Below are positions 7,228 to 14,891 of a stretch of 28,196 nucleotides of DNA, piece after piece. A program made the position numbers and the translations under genes. Numbering within the stretch: the first letter of the stretch is position 1; every line of letters begins with the position of its first letter. Source of the DNA: CAVEFW01 sp964579575 (lineage in GTDB: Bacteria > Actinomycetota > Coriobacteriia > Coriobacteriales > Eggerthellaceae); contig CAZOGL010000020.1 in NCBI GenBank assembly GCA_964579575.1, forward strand, positions 1 through 28,196. Reading direction: 5' to 3'. Under the pieces are notes generated by a model. That model saw only the letters and a program-made list of their open reading frames with translations, was not told the origin of the DNA and did not search any database.

Positions 7228-8871
7228 CTAGCCAACGTAATCGGAGCCGAGGATGACCAGGTAGTCATGGTTGGACATGTCATAGGAACCATCGTTTTTC
7301 ATGGTCTTCCCGACACCGAGCTTCTTGAGGATCGCAGCAGCCGCATCGGCCTGGTTCGCATTGAAGTAGACAACCAATGTCGTCTTGTAGGTCTCGGCAT
7401 CGGCGTTTCCGGAGTCGGTGGTGTAGCCAGCGTTCGTAAGCAACTCTGCAACCTTGGTAGCAGAACCCGAAGCCGCACCACCGTTGCGCACGGCAACCGT
7501 CCCGCCAGCAGAGCCGTCACTTGCCTGCTCGCCATAAGTGGAAGCCGTAGAGCCGTCGCCATTGGAAGACAGGATGGTGCCGGTGGTCTCGTCGATAACG
7601 GTGGTCTCAGTCGGAGGCAAGCCTTGGTCAACGCGACTCAAAATCTTCGCCCACGATGCAGAGTCGATGACCTCGTACCAAAGGCTGTCGATGTATGAGG
7701 AAGTCGTCGGCATAGCGCAGGTATAGATATCGTTGGCAGGGTCAAGACCGCGCATGGAGCCGGCCATGCTCAACAAGTTTGCCACCGTCAGATCGGTAGA
7801 AACAGCCTTACCCGCCGCGCTCTCCACGACGCTCTTGATCGTCGGGACGTCAGAATCGAGCAACTTCTTCGCAATCGCGGAAAGAACCATGCGCTGATTT
7901 GCTGCGCGATACAAATCGCCCGCACCCACGCTATCGTAGGTGTGACGGGAGCGACACAAGATCATAGCCTGGGTACCATCAAGCGTCTGAAGGCCAGCGT
8001 CGAGGTGTCCACCCGCATCATCGTCGTCGATCGCCACGGGAACGTCGACCTCGATGCCGCCAAGGGCGTCGACGACGCTCACAAACCCGTCGAAGTCAAC
8101 TTCGGCATAGTGCTCGATATCGATGGCACAACCATTGCTCGCGCACAAATCCTCCACCTTTTTCACCAGATAAGCCTGGCCACCGCCGGGGTAATTGACA
8201 GAATTTCCCCAGGTGTAAGCAGAATTGAGCTTTTGGTACCCTTGGCCGATATCGCTCATATCAGTCATGGTGTCACGAGGCAGCGAGATCAGCGTCACTT
8301 TCTTGTTTTGCGGATCGATGCGAGCAAGCATCATCGTGTCCGTTCGGAAGGAGCCTGCGAACTCGGTGTCGTTGGAACGATCCTCGTCACGGTCGACACC
8401 GACCAGCAACATATAGAAAGGCTTGCCAGAATATTCAGGGAGGGTCTCCACAAAGGAATCATCGATTCCGGAAGACAGGTTCTTGTCGATAACGTTGACC
8501 CAGATAGCCGCCGCCGCAACACCGGCGATAGCCAATGCCAAGATGACGCCGACAACGATGGCAACGATCTTTTTCTTGCCGCCACGACCCTTTTGGGAAC
8601 CAGGTCGGACAGGGCGTTCGCGGACTGCCCTGGCTCGCGTCGCGCGAGCACTTGCACGATGGGTGCCCCCATCTCCGTACATCTCACGACTGTAACGGCT
8701 ATACGCCTCAGAGTTTTGAACGGAAGAGCGCTGTGCGTCTACCGGGTCTTCCTTCGCCTCCCGAGAGTAGCGGGAAGAATAACGCGAGGTTTCCTCGAAA
8801 GAGGAATTGCCCACGTCGTGACGATTAGATCGTCCGTTTTCGGAGTTGGCCATAGCTTGGTTGCCCTTCAA
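7228..8871 (-). CDS. LytR-CpsA-Psr (LCP) family cell-wall ligase
   Basis: LCP enzymes transfer undecaprenyl-linked polymers such as teichoic acids or capsule onto peptidoglycan outside the membrane. This 547-residue protein has a basic, Ser/Arg/Tyr-rich cytoplasmic tail (1-100) with repeated SRYSRE elements, one membrane anchor (about 101-124), and the LCP domain (about 150-335). The domain carries LLVGVDRD, SFRTDTMMLARI, SLPRDT (197-201) and the conserved arginine in DLYRAANQR. A C-terminal LytR_C domain occupies about 465-547. The TTG at 8871 is preferred because GGAGGG lies five bases upstream; an in-frame ATG at 8853 with a weaker GAAGGG is the alternative. It heads an operon with queA, an unexplained pairing. 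The polymer substrate cannot be read from sequence. Confidence 0.92.
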   Translation of the reverse strand: MKGNQAMANSENGRSNRHDVGNSSFEETSRYSSRYSREAKEDPVDAQRSSVQNSEAYSRYSREMYGDGGTHRASARATRARAVRERPVRPGSQKGRGGKKKIVAIVVGVILALAIAGVAAAAIWVNVIDKNLSSGIDDSFVETLPEYSGKPFYMLLVGVDRDEDRSNDTEFAGSFRTDTMMLARIDPQNKKVTLISLPRDTMTDMSDIGQGYQKLNSAYTWGNSVNYPGGGQAYLVKKVEDLCASNGCAIDIEHYAEVDFDGFVSVVDALGGIEVDVPVAIDDDDAGGHLDAGLQTLDGTQAMILCRSRHTYDSVGAGDLYRAANQRMVLSAIAKKLLDSDVPTIKSVVESAAGKAVSTDLTVANLLSMAGSMRGLDPANDIYTCAMPTTSSYIDSLWYEVIDSASWAKILSRVDQGLPPTETTVIDETTGTILSSNGDGSTASTYGEQASDGSAGGTVAVRNGGAASGSATKVAELLTNAGYTTDSGNADAETYKTTLVVYFNANQADAAAAILKKLGVGKTMKNDGSYDMSNHDYLVILGSDYVG

Positions 8872-8895
8872 TATTTCCCTCCGCCTGCGAAACGG

Positions 8896-8943
8896 AGTAT
8901 GCAGCGTTTAGTAACCGCACTACAACTCGGGAACATCTCCCGA
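8896..8943 (-). promoter_or_regulatory. Candidate LCP-gene promoter with an inverted repeat at the -35
   Basis: On the minus strand TTGTAG (8925-8920) and CATACT (8901-8896) are 18 bp apart. That is a plausible -35/-10 pair giving a short leader before the TTG start at 8871. One base upstream of the -35 box is a perfect 6-bp inverted repeat, TCGGGA-N5-TCCCGA (8927-8943), placed as an operator would be. Confidence 0.45.
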
Positions 8944-9081
8944 ACTTTTTGAACTGGTCATGTAATTGGTCATCACGCGCCAAAAAAAGACGCGTATTCA
9001 CAAATGATGGGACACTACGGTGCGTTCGGGAATAAAAAACGCAAAAAAGCAGACACTCGACACATTTTGAGGGCGGGTGAC

Positions 9082-9153
9082 TCGCTCAATTGGAGACAAG
9101 CAGCCCCGCTCAGTCGGGGACAAGCAGCTCCGCTCAGTCGGGGACGAACAAAC
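9082..9153. repeat. 24-base tandem repeat, three copies
   Basis: Units at 9082-9105, 9106-9129 and 9130-9153 share CCGCTCAGTCGGGGA and CAAGCAGC; the outer copies are more degenerate. Each central unit contains CCCCG/CGGGG-like arms able to form a small hairpin. The array sits about 45 bp downstream of the minus-strand DUF262 gene. Units abut with no spacers, so this is not a CRISPR. Confidence 0.8.
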
Positions 9154-9198
9154 AAGGAGCAACCTCACCCAGCCCGAGACGAACAAGAAAGGGGTAGC

Positions 9199-10221
9199 CT
9201 AGAAACCGCTTTGGTGGCCCCACCCAGGAAGCAACGTCTTGTTTTGTCCCTTCTTGGCCCAATCCATGCAACGGAACTCCTTGACCTCGTTGAACTTGTA
9301 GTTTTCAGCCCACATGAGGCAAAAACTGCGAAGTTCGTCGAGCAACTCCTCGGTGGTGCCGTCGTATTCTTCGGTCATATAGGCCTTGAAGGCGTTATAC
9401 GTTTGGCTCTTGTCATGGATGCGCATCTTGCGGAAGCGGATTGAGAGCCACATACGAATACCGGCGTTGAGCTTAAGCGAGCCTTTGTCCTCGCCAAACA
9501 TCAACTCGATCGGATTCCAATACTCCTCGTAAAGACGCTCTTGCTCTTCGCTTTCTTGGGCAACGAGGAGGTAGTTGCGAACGAGGTCGGCCGTGGTGAG
9601 TGGCAAGCCCTTGGTGTTCAAACCCTCGAAAATCGCCTGGGCCTTGTCGTTTTTGTCCAACTCGGCATCAATGACAACGAGTTGCTCGACACCGCGCCAA
9701 AATTGCTCAAGGTCAAAATCATCAGCGCCCATGGCCTCTTGGAAGTAGCGGTAATTGTCCATGATTCGCGCGGAGGTCTTCGCGGGAAGCTCCTTTCCCA
9801 ACACAAGGGCTTCCAAAGTCGCGCCATCCACCCCCAAAAGGGCGATCTTGCACGTAGGAGCCTTTTTGCCCGCCACGAGAAAACGCTCGGTCAGCTCCTG
9901 GGCGCCAAGACCGCACACCTTATCATCGCGCTTGCGCAGGCAATCGGCGAGGGCACACAGCATGACGATAGAGGTAGCAATACGTTGTTGCCCATCGATA
10001 ATATCAAGAGAGCGAACACCTTCCTCGTCGGCTTCGGCCTCAAGAAACAAGATCATGCTCATAAAGTGCTTGGCATCGATCTGTCCTGCACGCATGATGT
10101 CGTCGAGGAGCTCTTTGCACTGGCGCTTGGTCCACGCATATGCGCGTTGGTACACTGGGATGGTAAACCGAACGCCTTCTTGCCCCAAGAAGTCCACCAG
10201 TTTGTCTTGTTTCGTGAGCAC
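9199..10221 (-). CDS. DUF262 (GmrS/ParB-like fold) protein, paralogue A
   Basis: A 340-residue protein made only of a DUF262 domain, the fold found at the N terminus of GmrSD-type restriction proteins and of SspE and BrxU. IPVYQRAYAW (about 21-30) and the hallmark DGQQR are present, as is FEGLNTKGLPLTTADLVRN. No DUF1524 HNH nuclease half follows, so DNA cleavage cannot be assumed; the DGQQR motif suggests nucleotide binding or hydrolysis. It starts at a GTG (10221) behind an excellent AAGGAGG. It is divergent from a homologue of identical length (10381-11403). Both end about 17 residues after a shared (M/L)DWA motif, which argues against random truncation. A role in defence is possible but unproven. 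Confidence 0.85.
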   Translation of the reverse strand: MLTKQDKLVDFLGQEGVRFTIPVYQRAYAWTKRQCKELLDDIMRAGQIDAKHFMSMILFLEAEADEEGVRSLDIIDGQQRIATSIVMLCALADCLRKRDDKVCGLGAQELTERFLVAGKKAPTCKIALLGVDGATLEALVLGKELPAKTSARIMDNYRYFQEAMGADDFDLEQFWRGVEQLVVIDAELDKNDKAQAIFEGLNTKGLPLTTADLVRNYLLVAQESEEQERLYEEYWNPIELMFGEDKGSLKLNAGIRMWLSIRFRKMRIHDKSQTYNAFKAYMTEEYDGTTEELLDELRSFCLMWAENYKFNEVKEFRCMDWAKKGQNKTLLPGWGHQSGF

Positions 10222-10380
10222 GCGGCCCCTCCTTAATCAAAAAGCACAGCTCAAAAAAGCACAGCCGCCATTATAGAACCTCGTCAATTCGATGAGCGCG
10301 AGAACGAAAAGCTCCGCCACTTGGTTGTGTCGCTTGGTTATACTTGCTCCTTGTAACCTGAGCGGCAACGAGGAGGGTTC
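10222..10380. promoter_or_regulatory. Divergent promoter region of the two DUF262 genes
   Basis: For the leftward gene a perfect TATAAT lies at 10275-10270 on the minus strand. For the rightward gene TATACT lies at 10339-10344, 36 bp before its ATG. Good -35 boxes are not obvious. A near-perfect 14/15-base direct repeat (10237-10250 and 10251-10265, TCAAAAAGCACAGC) lies in the leader of the leftward gene. Confidence 0.5.
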
Positions 10381-11403
10381 ATGCAAACCGAGCAAGCGAC
10401 ATATCTCGACTTTTTGGGAACGCCCCGCACCAAGATGAAGATTCCCGTATTCCAACGCGTCTACACATGGGGCACCTGGCAGTGCGAGGAATTGCTCGAA
10501 GACATCCTCAACGCCGGTCGAAGCGGCGAGGACCACTTCATCGGCAGCATCGTCTATACCCACGAAACCGCGCATGGCGCATGCCCCTTCGACAAGATTT
10601 ACAACATTGTCGACGGACAGCAACGAACAACGACCATGTACCTTTTGCTCATCGCCTTGCGTGACCTTCTAGCAAAAACCAAGACCTCCGCAGGCGGGCT
10701 TGATGCCCACGACATCGACAACCGTTTCCTCTATCTCGCAGAGGAAGAGGAGCGCGTAGCGAAATTCATCGCGGCACCCGCCGACCGGGAGACCCTTGAG
10801 GCCATCCTCGAGAAGACGGAGATGCCGGTAAGCTACAAGATTTCCAAAAGCGTTGTCGACAACTACCATTTCTTTGCGGACAAGATCGCCGACGGGACCG
10901 ACCTCGACGAGCTCGTGGCTGGCCTTAACAACCTGTTTGCCATCATCATCAAACTTGAGAGCGAGGACAATCCCCAACTCATCTTCGAGGGGATTAACTC
11001 CAAGGGCATGTCCTTGGCAACGGGCGACCTGTTGCGCAACAAGTTGTTTTACGGCAACGACGACGCCACGCAGGAGCGTTTGCTCGAGACATATTGGGAA
11101 CCCCTTGAGGCGCTGTTCGCCGACGATCACGACCAGACCAACTTCAACGCAGCTTTGCGCTGTTGGCTTGTGGAGCAAGATCCGTCTCTGTCAAAGCACA
11201 CCCGCTACGAGCTCTACAGCGTATTCCGCAAGTACATCAACGAACGCTACGAGGGAACCACCGAGGAGCTTTTAGGCGAATTGCTTGAAAGTTGCAGGGT
11301 GTTCAAGAGCATGATCAAAAGCCCGCCCATGAAGAAGCATCTCGATTGGGCACAAGGCAACAACGAGGTGGAAGGGCACAAGATCTTCGGACCCGGTAGA
11401 TAA
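10381..11403 (+). CDS. DUF262 (GmrS/ParB-like fold) protein, paralogue B
   Basis: A second 340-residue stand-alone DUF262 protein, clearly homologous along its whole length to the divergent gene at 9199-10221. Shared landmarks are IPVFQRVYTW (about 21-30), IVDGQQRTTT, FEGINSKGMSLATGDLLRN and YEGTTEELLGEL near the end. It too lacks a DUF1524/HNH half and stops just after LDWA. The two copies differ at a large fraction of positions, so the duplication is old or they entered as a pair. The ATG at 10381 follows GAGGAGGG at good spacing. Possible roles include anti-phage sensing, where two DUF262 subunits pair, or a housekeeping function. Sequence alone does not decide. Confidence 0.85.
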   Translation: MQTEQATYLDFLGTPRTKMKIPVFQRVYTWGTWQCEELLEDILNAGRSGEDHFIGSIVYTHETAHGACPFDKIYNIVDGQQRTTTMYLLLIALRDLLAKTKTSAGGLDAHDIDNRFLYLAEEEERVAKFIAAPADRETLEAILEKTEMPVSYKISKSVVDNYHFFADKIADGTDLDELVAGLNNLFAIIIKLESEDNPQLIFEGINSKGMSLATGDLLRNKLFYGNDDATQERLLETYWEPLEALFADDHDQTNFNAALRCWLVEQDPSLSKHTRYELYSVFRKYINERYEGTTEELLGELLESCRVFKSMIKSPPMKKHLDWAQGNNEVEGHKIFGPGR

Positions 11404-11486
11404 ACTGGTAGGTAGACCAGCGCGAGAGCGGAAGATCGCGTCGGGCGGGATTTTGAACGCGGCGTTTTCATCTTTTGGGAACGTCC

Positions 11487-11584
11487 CTAGCGAGGAGATC
11501 GGGCGTGAAGGCGCTCCACGCCGACCCCGCCTACGACGAGAGTGAAAGATGTCTCTAGCGGGGGGATCGAGCGTGAAGGCGCTC
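11487..11584. repeat. Duplicated 3' end of the murT-gatD gene
   Basis: The last 30 bases of the minus-strand murT-gatD frame, including its TAG stop (11555-11584), recur at 11487-11516 with three mismatches, 68 bp downstream of the gene end. Both copies are followed by short CGTG/CACG-type inverted arms. The rest of 11404-11554 contains no recognisable gene. Confidence 0.8.
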
Positions 11585-13843
11585 TGCCATCACGCGATTG
11601 GCCGCCAACTCGACACGGTCGTCGAGTTGCCCAAGCTCTCCCAAATCGACACCGTTACGTTTGCTACACCGATCGAGGGCCTTTTGCAACAGGAAGTCCG
11701 CCACCTCGGGGTTTTTGCCCAAAAGCGGGCCGTGCAGGTAGGTGCCGACCACGTTCTTGTAAAGGACACCATCTGCCTTGTCGTCGTCGTTGTTGCCATG
11801 ACCCACATTGCTGATTACGCGGCCAAAAGGCGTCACCTCTTCGTCGAGGTAGGTTCGACCGGCATGGTTCTCGAAGCCGACGACAGGATTGGTCGCGACA
11901 ACAGAGGAGAGAGCTATGTTGTCTATGAGGCGATTGGTGGAGCCGCCCTTGACGCGACCGGTACGAATACCTAAGATGCCGAGACCCGGAATCACCTCAT
12001 CGCCGAGAAGCCACGTCATACCAAGGATTTGGTAGCCTCCGCAAATAGCAAGCAGGGGACCACCCTCCTCCACGTATTCGCGCAGGTCATTGGCAATCCC
12101 GGCAAGGTCGACAGAGGCCATACGTTGCTCTCGGTCGGGTCCGCCGCCGAGAAACACCAGATCGACCCCAGACAGATCGACACGTTGCCCATGGGGCACC
12201 GCGCGAACCTCGACAGGGATGCCACGCCATTGGAGGCGGCGTTGGAGAACGGTGACGTTTCCGCCGTCACCATAGAGGTTAAGCAAGTCGGGAAACATGT
12301 GCGCAATGACGACGGGGGGTTGGTCAGCAGGTTTTGGAACAGGAATCGTAGCCGACAATTTGCAAGGTTTGCCCTTGCTTGCGCTACCAACAGCGACCCC
12401 GGCGCTTGCGGCCGCGACTTCAACACTTGTCGCGGCGACCCCGGCGCCCGTCGCGGCGACCCCGGCGCTTGCTGCAACAACCCCGGCGCCCGTCGCGGCG
12501 ACCCCAACACTTGCAGCTGCAAGGCGTTCAAGATCCGCCTTGACCTCAGGCAAGGCCGTATAGTTTGCAATGAGGTAGACTCGCGCGTCCGCAGGGAGAC
12601 CCTTTGTCTTCTCGAACAGGTCGGAAGCGCTGCTCACGATACCCGCATCGATGCCCGCATAGCGCAAACGAACCTGCATGTCGTTGGCGCGCATGCCACC
12701 AGCGAAGACCGCCAGGTCCTCCTTGGCGGCAAGTTCCTCGAAATCGATATCCCACAACCAAGATATGTCGTGGCCGTCGGCTTCCCTGTCGTTGATGAAA
12801 AAAGCAACGACGCGAGGACCCTCACCTTGAGTCACCAGCTTGAGGTTTTGATTGAACCCTGTGGGGTTTTTTGCAAGGTTGAGCAGCGTATCGTGACCGT
12901 TGACCACGAGCTTTTGCAAACGCCCATTGTTCGGCGCGAAGACATCGATGGAGTGTTGCGTCGCCTCCTGCCCACACCCGGCAAGACGGGCGACGGTTCC
13001 GACCGCCGCAAGGTTATACACCATGTACGCAGCACCCACCGAGGACCTCAACGTCCAAGGGTCCTTTTCATCCGCTCCCGTCAACGAGAACGAACAGCCC
13101 TCCTCTCCGATGGTTGCGTTGGTGACCGAGAAGTCGATGGGGGGACGCTTGAAATGGCAATTCGGACAAGAATAGGTTCCAAGCTGACCATATTGGCGCC
13201 ACCCATAATCCATGATGCCCTCGCACAGCTGGCACATCTGGGCGTCACTTACCGTGTTTTGCGGCAGACGCAAATCCTCCTCTATGCCGAATGCGATCTT
13301 GGGATTGTTGACCTTCTCCGCGATGATGGCGCACTGGGGATCGTCGCCGTTGTAGATGAGGGTGGAATTTGGACTCTTGCGCAACGCATCGGCGATGACG
13401 GTTTGGATATGGTCAATCTCGCCGCAACGATCGAGTTGGTCGCGGAAGAGGTTCAAAAGCAGGACGTAGTCGGACTGCAATTGGGGAAGGGTCTTCACCA
13501 GCCAAAGCTCGTCGCTTTCGAACACGCCCCAATCCGCGGGCTCTCCCTGCAAGAGAGCCGTGGCAACGCCGCTGTCAAGGTTTGCCCCGTCACGATTGCA
13601 AACGACCGTCTTACCTGCAGCCTCAAACACGTCGGCGATGAGGTTATTCACCGTGGTCTTGCCGTTTGTGCCCACGACGCAAATCGAATGTTTGACCTTG
13701 GAAGAGAGGTGGCCGATGAGATCCGGGTCTAGATAGAGCGCGATTTTTCCTGGGGTGTTGCGGCCGTTTCTGTGCAACACGTCTCGTAAACCCCACGTCA
13801 AGAGGGAGCCTGTTGCCTTTGCGGCACCAAACCGAATGCCCAT
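11555..13843 (-). CDS. murT-gatD: Fused MurT-GatD lipid II isoglutaminyl synthase
   Basis: MurT and GatD together amidate the alpha-carboxyl of D-glutamate in lipid II, using glutamine and ATP; the product D-isoglutamine is needed for efficient cross-linking. They are normally separate proteins, but here one 762-codon frame holds both. MurT occupies 1-440: Mur-ligase P-loop VGTNGKTT (57-64), a zinc ribbon of Cys204, Cys207, Cys226 and Cys229, and the C-terminal signature NDREADGHDISWLWD (351-365). GatD occupies about 505-762: class I glutaminase nucleophile Cys601 in AICGGYQ, FENHAGRT, and the catalytic histidine in YLHGPLL. Residues about 444-486 are an Ala/Val/Gly linker made of heptad repeats. 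The ATG at 13843 has a moderate AAAGGG site. No stop or frameshift separates the halves, so the fusion appears genuine. Confidence 0.95.
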   Translation of the reverse strand: MGIRFGAAKATGSLLTWGLRDVLHRNGRNTPGKIALYLDPDLIGHLSSKVKHSICVVGTNGKTTVNNLIADVFEAAGKTVVCNRDGANLDSGVATALLQGEPADWGVFESDELWLVKTLPQLQSDYVLLLNLFRDQLDRCGEIDHIQTVIADALRKSPNSTLIYNGDDPQCAIIAEKVNNPKIAFGIEEDLRLPQNTVSDAQMCQLCEGIMDYGWRQYGQLGTYSCPNCHFKRPPIDFSVTNATIGEEGCSFSLTGADEKDPWTLRSSVGAAYMVYNLAAVGTVARLAGCGQEATQHSIDVFAPNNGRLQKLVVNGHDTLLNLAKNPTGFNQNLKLVTQGEGPRVVAFFINDREADGHDISWLWDIDFEELAAKEDLAVFAGGMRANDMQVRLRYAGIDAGIVSSASDLFEKTKGLPADARVYLIANYTALPEVKADLERLAAASVGVAATGAGVVAASAGVAATGAGVAATSVEVAAASAGVAVGSASKGKPCKLSATIPVPKPADQPPVVIAHMFPDLLNLYGDGGNVTVLQRRLQWRGIPVEVRAVPHGQRVDLSGVDLVFLGGGPDREQRMASVDLAGIANDLREYVEEGGPLLAICGGYQILGMTWLLGDEVIPGLGILGIRTGRVKGGSTNRLIDNIALSSVVATNPVVGFENHAGRTYLDEEVTPFGRVISNVGHGNNDDDKADGVLYKNVVGTYLHGPLLGKNPEVADFLLQKALDRCSKRNGVDLGELGQLDDRVELAANRVMAERLHARSPR
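12396..12521 (-). repeat. 21-base tandem repeat encoding the MurT-GatD linker
   Basis: Six 21-base units run from 12396 to 12521. The units at 12438-12458 and 12480-12500 are identical, and the others differ by a few bases. They encode heptapeptides of the type VAATGAG and VAAASAG, a flexible linker exactly between the MurT and GatD domains. Confidence 0.92.
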
Positions 13844-13900
13844 GCCAACCCTTTCGTTCGCTTTCTTGTTGGAATGATTCTACTAGAAAAGCAAGAAGGG

Positions 13901-13978
13901 CTTCGGAGCTTGCTCGCACGTCACGCAAAACCCGCACGTCTTCGAGGCTTGCCCGCCCATCACGCAAAATCTGCACGC
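13901..13978. repeat. 39-base direct repeat upstream of murT-gatD
   Basis: Two adjacent 39-base units (13901-13939 and 13940-13978) share CTTCG, GCTTGC, CACGCAAAA and GCACG blocks with scattered differences. A further small direct repeat (CCACCATCCC, near 14051 and 14070) follows. The 278-bp stretch 13844-14121 otherwise holds only the tRNA terminator and the murT-gatD upstream region. Confidence 0.7.
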
Positions 13979-14080
13979 GGAAGCCAACAACAAAGGCTGT
14001 GTCCTCATCCTGTTGTTCAAACGCCCGGGTCCCATCACTTCTAGAAGATTCCACCATCCCCAAAGGGTCCCACCATCCCT

Positions 14081-14108
14081 AAAACAAGAAAAGCCGCCGG
14101 ATGGCGAC
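14081..14108 (-). terminator. Rho-independent terminator of tRNA-Leu
   Basis: On the minus strand GTCGCC pairs with GGCGGC across an ATCC loop (14108-14093, one G-T pair), followed by TTTTCTTGTTTT (14092-14081). It begins 13 bases after the tRNA 3' end. Confidence 0.8.
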
Positions 14109-14121
14109 TCATTTTGTTGAA

Positions 14122-14208
14122 TGGTGCGGGTGAAAGGACTTGAACCTTCACGGGGTTGCCCCCATACGGACCTGAACCGTACGCGTCTGCCAATTCCGCC
14201 ACACCCGC
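14122..14208 (-). tRNA. tRNA-Leu (anticodon CAG)
   Basis: A complete 87-base type II tRNA reading CUG leucine codons. The acceptor arms GCGGGTG and CACCCGC pair fully, the discriminator is A and the CCA end is encoded (14124-14122). The anticodon loop is TTCAGGT inside an ACGG/CCGT stem. A long variable arm (GGGGGCAACCCC) and the T-loop GTTCAAGTC confirm a leucine tRNA. Nothing looks degenerate. Confidence 0.97.
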
Positions 14209-14245
14209 ATGGTGCTTCGTTGTTTTTCGCAACAGGCAAGGAAAC

Positions 14246-14274
14246 ACTTTAACGGGGTTTTGCCCGCTTATCAA
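14246..14274 (-). promoter_or_regulatory. Promoter of tRNA-Leu
   Basis: On the minus strand TTGATA (14274-14269) and TAAAGT (14251-14246) are separated by exactly 17 bp. Transcription would start near 14239, about 30 bases before the mature tRNA 5' end. Confidence 0.7.
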
Positions 14275-14316
14275 GAGAGAACAGGAGAGAATTTCGAGAA
14301 ATTTGCCCGTTGTCGC

Positions 14317-14362
14317 CAAGCAGTCAAGCAGTCAAACAACCAAGGGCCAAACAACCAAGGGC
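14317..14362. repeat. Short tandem repeats between tRNA-Leu and the Rrf2 gene
   Basis: CAAGCAGT occurs twice in tandem (14317-14332), followed directly by two identical 15-base units CAAACAACCAAGGGC (14333-14347 and 14348-14362). They lie just downstream of the Rrf2-like gene stop. Confidence 0.85.
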
Positions 14363-14373
14363 CTCGGATTCCT

Positions 14374-14799
14374 CTACTGCTCGTCAAGAGGAAGGTCGGC
14401 GGAGCAGAGACGCTCGAGGGTATACGAATCAAGATATTCGTTGATGACGTTGTCGAGACCTTCCCAAAAAGACAACGTGGTGCAAAAAGCACGTCGTGGA
14501 CATATCTCGGCATTGTCCTCGAGACAATAGACTGGGGCAACATCCCCTTCAGAGGCCCTGATAATCTCACCGACCGAGATCTCGGATACCGGGCGAGCGA
14601 GGATGTAGCCGCCGTGTTGTCCGCGTACGCTTTTGAGGAGTTTGGCCTTCGCGAGAGGACGAACCAATTGCTCGAGGTACTTTGCGGGGAGGTCTTGGGT
14701 TTGGGACACCTCTTTAATGGAAACGGGACGGTTGTCCGATTTGGTGGCTATCTCCATCATCAACCTCAAGGCATAGCGCCCTTTTGTAGAAACGAGCAT
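14374..14799 (-). CDS. Rrf2/IscR-family transcriptional regulator
   Basis: A 141-residue winged-helix regulator. It opens with STKGRYALRLMMEIA, typical of the family, has the recognition-helix region LPAKYLEQLVRPLAKAKLL (37-55), and the wing VRGQHGGYILAR. Three cysteines at 92, 100 and 106 match the three that hold a [2Fe-2S] cluster in IscR, although their spacing (x7, x5) is not the x5, x5 of E. coli IscR. It may therefore sense iron-sulfur status, redox or nitric oxide. No isc/suf or cysteine-synthesis genes lie beside it. The ATG at 14799 follows AGAGGA. It is divergent from the chaperone operon starting at 15087, which makes that operon a possible target. Confidence 0.9.
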   Translation of the reverse strand: MLVSTKGRYALRLMMEIATKSDNRPVSIKEVSQTQDLPAKYLEQLVRPLAKAKLLKSVRGQHGGYILARPVSEISVGEIIRASEGDVAPVYCLEDNAEICPRRAFCTTLSFWEGLDNVINEYLDSYTLERLCSADLPLDEQ

Positions 14800-14891
14800 A
14801 CGATCCTCTTCTCGATTCTTGCATCAACAATGCGGATTTGTTGTCATCCCCATTGTCTCTCTTTTTCGCACTACGAGCAAAGCGGCCCCGT

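Larger units (their letters stand above)
8872..9198. other. 327-bp gene-free stretch between LCP gene and DUF262 gene
   Basis: It holds the presumed LCP promoter and an inverted repeat (8896-8943), a 24-base tandem repeat (9082-9153) and some T/A-rich sequence near 8980-9055. No convincing gene was found. A repeat-rich minus-strand frame at 8998-9186 lacks a ribosome site. Confidence 0.7.

Noticed and set aside
7942..8952. Plus-strand frame of 336 codons opposite the LCP gene
   Set aside because: No domain, no ribosome site, and the opposite strand encodes a clear LCP protein.
9082..9153. Possible CRISPR array
   Set aside because: The units abut without spacers, and no cas gene is present in the window. 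The same applies to the repeats at 13901, 14317 and 14892.
8998..9186. Minus-strand frame of 62 codons with SPTER-type octapeptide repeats, just after a DUF262 gene
   Set aside because: It starts at a TTG with no ribosome site, and the peptide is a translation of the 24-base non-coding repeat.
9199..10221. Calling the DUF262 proteins active GmrSD-type restriction enzymes
   Set aside because: The DUF1524 HNH nuclease half is absent in both and no partner with it lies nearby, so nuclease activity is unsupported.
12029..13732. Long plus-strand open frame (567 codons) opposite murT-gatD
   Set aside because: A shadow frame of GC-rich coding sequence; the minus strand holds all MurT and GatD motifs.
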